From assembly GCF_013277515.1 (NCBI RefSeq), contig NZ_VMNB01000012.1, positions 68,894 to 132,893 of the forward strand: DNA of 64,000 nt, in the 5' to 3' direction. The position numbers and the translations under genes are program-made. The DNA comes from Streptococcus sp. k-402. GTDB lineage: Bacteria > Bacillota > Bacilli > Lactobacillales > Streptococcaceae. The notes beneath the pieces are model-generated. The model was not told where the DNA came from. It did no database searches and worked only from the letters and a program-made list of their open reading frames with translations. Shown here one piece after another: positions 59,232-64,000 of the stretch (position 1 is its first letter; each line of letters begins with the position of its first letter).

Positions 59232-60110
59232 TTACCAGCCAAGTGGAATCGTTTCAAACTGACAACCCAATCGGCGTAATTCATTTTGACGGGCCTCATA
59301 GTAGGGGAGGGAAATGCCTATGATAGTCACATGAGGCAGGTCTTGTAAGTGGAGACTGACTGATGAAGTAAAATGGTAGACCTGAACAAACTCGTATTCT
59401 TGAAAAAGATGGGCTAGGACATCTTCAAAGATTAAATCTGTAGCCAAGTAAGTTACATCTGGAATATGGAAGGTTTCCTTGGGATGGGGGAGATAGAGGT
59501 CAATTGCCAAAGCCTTAGCATAGGTACTGATAAAACGGATGGAGATTTGGTCATCCTCCTCAGAGAACTTTTGTCCCAGCAGGACCTTGACCGTCTTACC
59601 ATTTGAGACGGGTGCTTGTGGCAGGTCAAAAAAATGCTCCAGATAAACAAGCTTTTCTCTAGCTACGATATGGTAGTCACTGCGATAGAGGGTATAGTGC
59701 TTTTCCGTCCGCTCAATCAAGTCATCTCTGGTCAAGCCCAAAGAGCCTACCTGACTAAGATGGAGAGGGCAAGCATACATGCCCAAGGGGTAAATATCCG
59801 CATAGCCATCATCAAAACTCATGAGGTGATGGTAATTTGAACTAGCAACCAAGTCCAGAATCAAGCTATTGTCAAAGCTAGCATAAAAGATGGTGTCATA
59901 GTCGCCAGCAAGCTCCTGACAAATCTGAGCCAAGTCCTCTGCATCCTGAGGATAGTGAACATGGTCAAAATTCTTAGCATAATGCTCCTGACGAGCATTT
60001 TTTACAGGACTGACATAAAGGCTAACAAAGTCCTGATCAGGATAGAATCCTTTGATATGCTGTGCAATCTTGGCCTGCAAGGGCGTTGTAGCAATTATAA
60101 GATTTTTCAT
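59232..60110 (-). CDS. GT52-family (sialyltransferase-like) glycosyltransferase
   Basis: A 292-residue protein resembling GT52 sialyltransferases, which transfer sialic acid from CMP-sialic acid to sugar acceptors. It begins MKNLIIATTPLQAKIAQHIK, shows the acidic D-D-G motif in HHLMSFDDGYADIYPLGM, and an HP-type motif in DLYLPHPKETFHIP, both expected in this fold. It lacks a signal peptide and is probably cytoplasmic. Its start overlaps the neuA-like stop by four bases (ATGA), so the pair is translationally coupled, which strongly supports use of a CMP-sugar donor. The acceptor and linkage cannot be read. Confidence 0.8.
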   Translation of the reverse strand: MKNLIIATTPLQAKIAQHIKGFYPDQDFVSLYVSPVKNARQEHYAKNFDHVHYPQDAEDLAQICQELAGDYDTIFYASFDNSLILDLVASSNYHHLMSFDDGYADIYPLGMYACPLHLSQVGSLGLTRDDLIERTEKHYTLYRSDYHIVAREKLVYLEHFFDLPQAPVSNGKTVKVLLGQKFSEEDDQISIRFISTYAKALAIDLYLPHPKETFHIPDVTYLATDLIFEDVLAHLFQEYEFVQVYHFTSSVSLHLQDLPHVTIIGISLPYYEARQNELRRLGCQFETIPLGW

Positions 60111-60811
60111 CTCTTTGATTCTCCTAGGTGGTGATGTTGTAACAAGGTCTCAACGACTTCAAAGTCCAAGGCATCGTCGATATCATAAGAATAGAGTTTG
60201 GGCATTTCATAGGCTACTGTCTTATCTGTGTAAAAGGTCTCATCTCGTAGGTAACGATCCTTGCGAGAAATCCAGATACTACCGTTTGGATAGTAATAGA
60301 CAGGTTCTTTCTGCCGAGCATAGTGCTTGGAAACCTGAGGCGGACGGATAAATGACGACTCCGCTAATTGCAAGTAAAGACTACGACTCTTGTCTGCCAT
60401 AACACAGGAAATCAGATGGTCGGCGCCAGACTGACAGTATAGTTGATAGGACTCGACGAGGTGCTCCACTTCTCTCAAGGGTGAGGTCACCTGTAGATTC
60501 ACAAAGACCTGCTCTTCCTCAAAGGGCTGTAAAAAGTCTCGCAAGGTCTCTAAACTAGAGGTTGTTGCCAAAGCCAACTCTTTTGGTCTGTGGACACAAT
60601 GAATCTCTGGATAGGCTTGATGACAGAGTTCGAGATAGGCTAGTGAGTCTGAGGAGATCCAGATTTCACTAAATAGCTTGGAGGCTAGAGCGACTTCTAT
60701 AGTATAGAATACCAAGGGTTTGCCTGCAAGCGGTTTGATATTTTTATCCACTAAGCCACGTGAACCCGAACGGATCAAAATGACGGCTATGGGTTTAGAT
60801 GTTGCTTTCAT
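60107..60811 (-). CDS. neuA: CMP-sialic-acid-type cytidylyltransferase (NeuA-like)
   Basis: Activates a nonulosonic acid (probably N-acetylneuraminic acid) with CTP to the CMP-sugar. The 234 residues match short NeuA proteins. The nucleotide-binding P-loop is AVILIRSGSRGLVDKNIKPL, with the typical LAGKPLVFYTIEVALAS following, then VFVNLQVTSPLREVEHL and the C-terminal SYDIDDALDFEVVE metal-ligand segment. The start follows AGGAAG and overlaps the symporter remnant by 17 bases. No neuB or neuC is visible, so the sugar would need to be scavenged. CMP-Kdn or another nonulosonate cannot be excluded. Confidence 0.87.
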   Translation of the reverse strand: MKATSKPIAVILIRSGSRGLVDKNIKPLAGKPLVFYTIEVALASKLFSEIWISSDSLAYLELCHQAYPEIHCVHRPKELALATTSSLETLRDFLQPFEEEQVFVNLQVTSPLREVEHLVESYQLYCQSGADHLISCVMADKSRSLYLQLAESSFIRPPQVSKHYARQKEPVYYYPNGSIWISRKDRYLRDETFYTDKTVAYEMPKLYSYDIDDALDFEVVETLLQHHHLGESKR

Positions 60812-62149
60812 ATAGTCTTCCTAGAAATGAAATAAAGAGGGCAGATAGGGTGGTGATGATGCTATTTAACCAAGTATTGGAGTTGGCGAATAAACCACTG
60901 TAATGATAGAGAAACAAGGCTCCTAGACTAAAGACCAGATAGATTTTGGCCAGTTGTAAGCTCGGTCTTTTTAGGAGTAGGATCAAGAGGTACAAACCAC
61001 CCATCACACCTAGTGTCAGACCCATAAAGCCGTTAATCCATTCGTAGATGGAGTAAATTTCTGCATTCATGAGTAAGAGGCAGAGAAGTCAAGACAGACC
61101 TGCTAAGGCAAAGGATAGGATACTTGGCGACCAGCGAATCTTTGACCAAGCAAAATCCAACTTCAAGCAGGTCACAATTGCATTCATACTGGATGAAACT
61201 GTGGATTGGCCTGCTACCAAGAGAGCTAGCAGATAAAACCGCCAAACCAAGGTGCCAGACCTTCCTGAGCGTAGGCAATGAGAACAGGATTGGGCGATGT
61301 GGTGGCAAAATTTTCCTGACGAATCAAGCAGCCAATCAGATACAGTAAACTAGCAATCCCAAAGGACAAGAGTCCCTGTAGCCATAAGATTTTTCCAATC
61401 TTTTGGCGCCCCATTTTGCTATTAAAACGTTGGACAATATCCTGTGAGGAAACGTAGGAAAACAAGCTACTAAAACCTGCTCCTGCAACTAAGATCAAGA
61501 CCGTCTTCCCATCCAGCGTCTCTGCAAAGTGAGATATCTGTTGACTGCTATTCATGACTAAACCAGATTGGGCAATTCTTGGTAGAAAGAGGGCCAATAT
61601 AGCCAGCAGGACCAAACCTTGAAAGAAGTCCATCCACAGCACAACCAAGAGACCACCACTTGCCAGATAATAGACCGTCAAGAGAAGAAGTAAAGTTGAC
61701 AAAACCAGCTGATTGATAGGGATAAAGGGCGCTAAGGCCTGAGACAACAAGTAGGTCACCACTGCTATTCGCCCCAACTGATAGAGGATGAAGAGTCCTG
61801 AAGCCAGTGAACGAATACCAGGAGATTGAAACTTGTCCTCTAAAAGATGATAAGCTGTCTCGTAGTTTCCCTTTTGATAGAGGGGCAAAAAATAGCGATG
61901 AGCTAGTGGAATGGCTAGAAAAATCCCGCACTGGGCAAACCAGAGATAGAACCTGCCTGTATAGGTATTCCCCACCAGAGTCAGAAAGGAAATGGGGCTG
62001 AGCAAGGTCGCAAAGACTGAGAAGGTCAAAACTGTCACAGGAACAGCTTTCTTAACCTGATAATAGTCCCCCTCACTCCCTTTTTGCCGATAGGCAATCC
62101 AGGAAATCAAGCAGAAATAGAGCAATAGGATAGCTAGAATTCCCAACAT
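60795..62149 (-). pseudogene. Sodium:solute symporter (SSS family), frameshifted and nonsense-mutated
   Basis: A putative sugar-acid (possibly sialic acid) importer. The first frame runs from 62149 (MLGILAILLLYFCLISWIAY) through SSS-like segments such as SPISFLTLVGNTYTGRFYLW and stops at 61226 after APWFGGFIC. A one-base deletion near 61230 shifts the frame: LALLVAGQSTVSSSMNAIV continues, then a TGA at 61089-61091 after LAGLS, then LLCLLLMNAEIYSIYEWING through to the TAA at 60795. Total length is 452 codons minus one base, the family's usual size. The ATG follows TTCTAGG directly after the glycosyltransferase stop. Substrate assignment rests on neighbours neuA and GT52. Confidence 0.88.
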
Positions 62150-62150
62150 C

Positions 62151-63482
62151 CTAGAAATTCCTATCTAGTAATTTTCGGTATATTTGAGCTACTTTCTCTA
62201 GTGAATAGTGAGATGCTAGGGCGATATTTTCTGCATTTGATTTACAAAAATCCACTTGTTCCATTTCTTCTATCTTTTCTATTAACTCTTCCTTTGTTCT
62301 AAATAAGGTGATTGAACTGGATTGTTCTGCATAGAAACGATGAGCAATGTCCACATCTGATAACAAAGCTAGCAAGCCATGACTCAAAGCTTCTACACAG
62401 GCATTTGCAAACAATTCAGTGTAACTGGCTGATAGATAGCATTGATGTAGATTATAAGGAACATTATCTACCACTCCTCTTAGATGAATTGTAGGAGGGA
62501 TATCATACTGATTACGAAGTTCTTGTATTCTTGTTTCCGATCCACCATAAAATGTAATCTCAACATTTGAACCCTTTTTATACAACTCATTAAATACTTC
62601 AATAACTAGTCCAACATTTTTTATTTCCCCCATATGCCCCACCAAGCAATAGTCTCGTACTGGGCCTATATGTCTTAATTCTCCTAACTTTTCTGAAAAC
62701 ATAGGAGCTAAGAATGTGGAATGATAGCCTTTTGTTTGTAATGATTCTGTTAATTCCTCACTAGCCACAAGATACTTATTTTTTTTCCTTAAATTAGCAT
62801 GTGACATATTCATTAAAACATTTGAATGAATCACTTCATAGTAATTCTTACCCGTGTTTTCCATATATCTCCATAGACTAGGCTTTGGTATACTTTGTTG
62901 ATCGCGAATAATTAAGTCTGTATCCTGAGCTATATCAACCAAAAATTTGACAAGTAAATCTTCTTCAGAGTAAATAACTCCATCTTTTCGAAAAATATAT
63001 TCAGGATAAAATAAAGAAACAGGAGAAGGTTCTTTGAATGGATTGATAAAACGCCCTTCAAGTGCTAGATTTCCATCTTTATGAAACCAGCGTAATTCTT
63101 TTGCCTTAAAATCTTCAAAAAGGAAAGGGCCACTTGTATAATAGTAACGACCCGAGCCATCTCCTAACGTAAGAGAAGAGACAAAACCATCTGCAGTGAG
63201 TTCAACCGTATCACTATCTGATAAATTGAGAGTTTCAGGCTTAACCGATAAGGAATCATGTCCTATATCAGAAAAACTATGAGGAACACAGATTAGTTCT
63301 TTTTCTAAAAATCCTAGCTTTTTTAAAACCACCTTCCAGTCAGGTCTAACTTGTGGGTTTGTCAGAATATGGAGATAATCTACTCCCAGATATCTTGCGA
63401 TACGCGCTCGATAAAACTGGGTACTTTCAAAACCATATCGCTGTATTTTTGTAAAAGAATGCAGTGTAATAATTCTTGACAT
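62151..63482 (-). CDS. GT4-family glycosyltransferase with GtfA/TarM-like N-terminal region
   Basis: A 443-residue retaining GT-B enzyme. The C-terminal half has the GT4 features LVGHMGEIKNVGLVIEVFNE, NVEITFYGGSE and the E-x7-E motif ELFANACVEALSHGLLALLS. The N-terminal half (TLHSFTKIQRYGFESTQFYR, then a beta-rich LGDGSGRYYYTSGPFLFEDF region) resembles the DUF1975 arm of accessory-Sec GtfA and TarM. I start it at the ATG 63482, after GAGAGGGAAAT. It may glycosylate the neighbouring LPXTG adhesin or a wall polymer. No GtfB or SecA2 genes are visible in the window, so accessory Sec linkage is open. Confidence 0.78.
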   Translation of the reverse strand: MSRIITLHSFTKIQRYGFESTQFYRARIARYLGVDYLHILTNPQVRPDWKVVLKKLGFLEKELICVPHSFSDIGHDSLSVKPETLNLSDSDTVELTADGFVSSLTLGDGSGRYYYTSGPFLFEDFKAKELRWFHKDGNLALEGRFINPFKEPSPVSLFYPEYIFRKDGVIYSEEDLLVKFLVDIAQDTDLIIRDQQSIPKPSLWRYMENTGKNYYEVIHSNVLMNMSHANLRKKNKYLVASEELTESLQTKGYHSTFLAPMFSEKLGELRHIGPVRDYCLVGHMGEIKNVGLVIEVFNELYKKGSNVEITFYGGSETRIQELRNQYDIPPTIHLRGVVDNVPYNLHQCYLSASYTELFANACVEALSHGLLALLSDVDIAHRFYAEQSSSITLFRTKEELIEKIEEMEQVDFCKSNAENIALASHYSLEKVAQIYRKLLDRNF

Positions 63483-63516
63483 ATTTCCCTCTCTTATTTT
63501 CAGTATAAAAATTGAA

Positions 63517-63548
63517 AAATCTCCTCTCACAAAAAGGAGAAAAGATTT
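63517..63548 (-). terminator. Probable terminator between the LPXTG gene and the glycosyltransferase
   Basis: On the minus strand AATCTTTTCTC, loop CTTTTTGT, GAGAGGAGATT, then TTTCA. It may separate the LPXTG gene transcript from the glycosyltransferase operon. Confidence 0.55.
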
Positions 63549-63554
63549 TCCATC

Positions 63555-63726
63555 TCATATCGTGGAAGCTAGAATGACACTAAAATAGTTTTTATCAATC
63601 AATAATTCAAAAGCACCTCTGAAAACGACATATTCATCAAAATACATAGCCGGAAAAGATTGGTAAATCAATGTTTTCAATTTTAACATTGCGTTTTTTG
63701 AAGTGCTCAGAATCATCAATTTTAAT
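63555..63726 (-). pseudogene. Unidentified coding remnant
   Basis: Two protein-like pieces on the minus strand in different frames: IKIDDSEHFKKRNVKIENID followed by LPI, then MYFDEYVVFRGAFELLIDKN followed by YFSVILASTI and TGA at 63555. They join with one frameshift near 63660. I do not recognise the family. It lies in the 320-base gap between the LPXTG gene and the glycosyltransferase and suggests a deleted gene. Confidence 0.4.
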
Positions 63727-63802
63727 TTAATAATTAAGACATTTGATTAAAGTCACTATTTAGTTATTATAAGTTCAGCTAATAACTAATCAAAAAATTG
63801 AG

Positions 63803-64000
63803 TTATTCTGATTCTTCTTTTTTCTTAAATAACCCTAATGCCAATCCTGTTACCATAGCTAGTAATCCCATAGTTGATACGTTCGTATTTTTTTCTGTAC
63901 CAGTATTCGGTAGTTTTTCTTCTGATTTCTTTGATTCCGGCTGGATACTATTTGATTTTTCTGGATTAGGCTCTGGTTTAGGTTCTGGCTTAGGTTCTGG
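63803..64000 (-). CDS. C-terminus of an LPXTG cell-wall-anchored protein
   Basis: Only the last 65 codons lie in the window. A proline-glutamate-lysine repeat (PEPKPEPKPEPNPEKSNSIQ) leads into the sortase motif LPNTG at about 30-34, a hydrophobic segment STMGLLAMVTGLALGLF and a charged tail KKKEESE. This is a classical sortase-A anchor. The protein is likely a large adhesin whose body lies beyond base 64000. Its neighbours include three carbohydrate-active genes, so it is a candidate glycosylation acceptor. Its identity cannot be set from this fragment. Confidence 0.9.
   Translation of the reverse strand, partial: PEPKPEPKPEPNPEKSNSIQPESKKSEEKLPNTGTEKNTNVSTMGLLAMVTGLALGLFKKKEESE

Noticed and set aside
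62151..63482. Complete accessory Sec locus
   Set aside because: Only a GtfA-like enzyme and the end of an LPXTG protein are visible; no SecA2, SecY2 or Asp genes lie in the window.

Overview
The window looks like chromosome of a mitis-group Streptococcus (S. mitis, S. pneumoniae or a close relative). The evidence is the adcAII-pht zinc pair, three BOX repeats (boxA core reads like the BOX-PCR primer site), an asd-type RNA, a preQ1-II riboswitch in front of queT, the niaX-niaR and coaB-coaC-coaT operons, fused glnP, and low GC. The exact species cannot be fixed from the sequence alone. Most of the window is core housekeeping DNA; accessory or decaying DNA lies at 0.6-3.3 kb, 41.9-44.2 kb and 59.2-64 kb.

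Layout: 1-3.3 kb holds a YkvI-like membrane protein cut by the window edge and a decaying cluster (DUF308-like membrane protein, azlD and an AraC regulator, all interrupted), then a CPBP protease. 3.3-9 kb holds a zinc-uptake operon (adcAII plus a seven-triad Pht protein) behind two AdcR-like boxes, and an amino acid permease between BOX elements. 9.2-16.7 kb is a long leftward run of DUF1002, PvaA-like lysozyme, nucleoid-associated protein, glyA, GNAT, tsaC, prmC, prfA and tdk. 16.8-22.7 kb holds a 4-OT tautomerase, mnmE, dapA, asd, asd RNA, tRNA-Thr, queT with its riboswitch, gtrA and mscL. 22.8-36.7 kb holds hemH, pepT, pta, rluD-nadK-relQ, a CYTH protein, prs, a cysteine desulfurase operon, rex, a glutamine amidotransferase, radC and pcrA. 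36.8-41.9 kb holds fhs, coaB-coaC-coaT and niaX-niaR. 41.9-47.2 kb holds a methyltransferase island flanked by two copies of a NUDIX 3' end, a broken GNAT, uvrB and a CPBP protease. 47.3-59.1 kb holds glnP-glnQ, zwf and the rnc-smc-HAD-HAD-ftsY operon. 59.2-64 kb is a surface-glycan locus reading leftward: end of an LPXTG protein, a GtfA/TarM-like glycosyltransferase, a broken sodium:solute symporter, a NeuA-like CMP-sugar synthetase and a GT52 sialyltransferase-like enzyme.

How genes work together: PrmC modifies the GGQ glutamine of the release factor PrfA encoded just upstream. DapA and Asd are consecutive steps of the aspartate pathway. RelQ, NadK and RluD share overlapping reading frames. 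CoaB and CoaC make phosphopantetheine and CoaT probably imports pantothenate. NiaX imports niacin under NiaR. Rnc, Smc and FtsY are translationally linked. The right-end locus suggests activation of scavenged sialic acid and its transfer to a surface acceptor, with the putative importer now inactivated.

The most interesting observations are this glycan locus, two apparently leaderless genes (gtrA and coaB) with extended -10 promoters ending six bases before the ATG, a 9-bp inverted repeat between the queT and gtrA promoters, the internal duplication in Pht, and the methyltransferase insertion scar.
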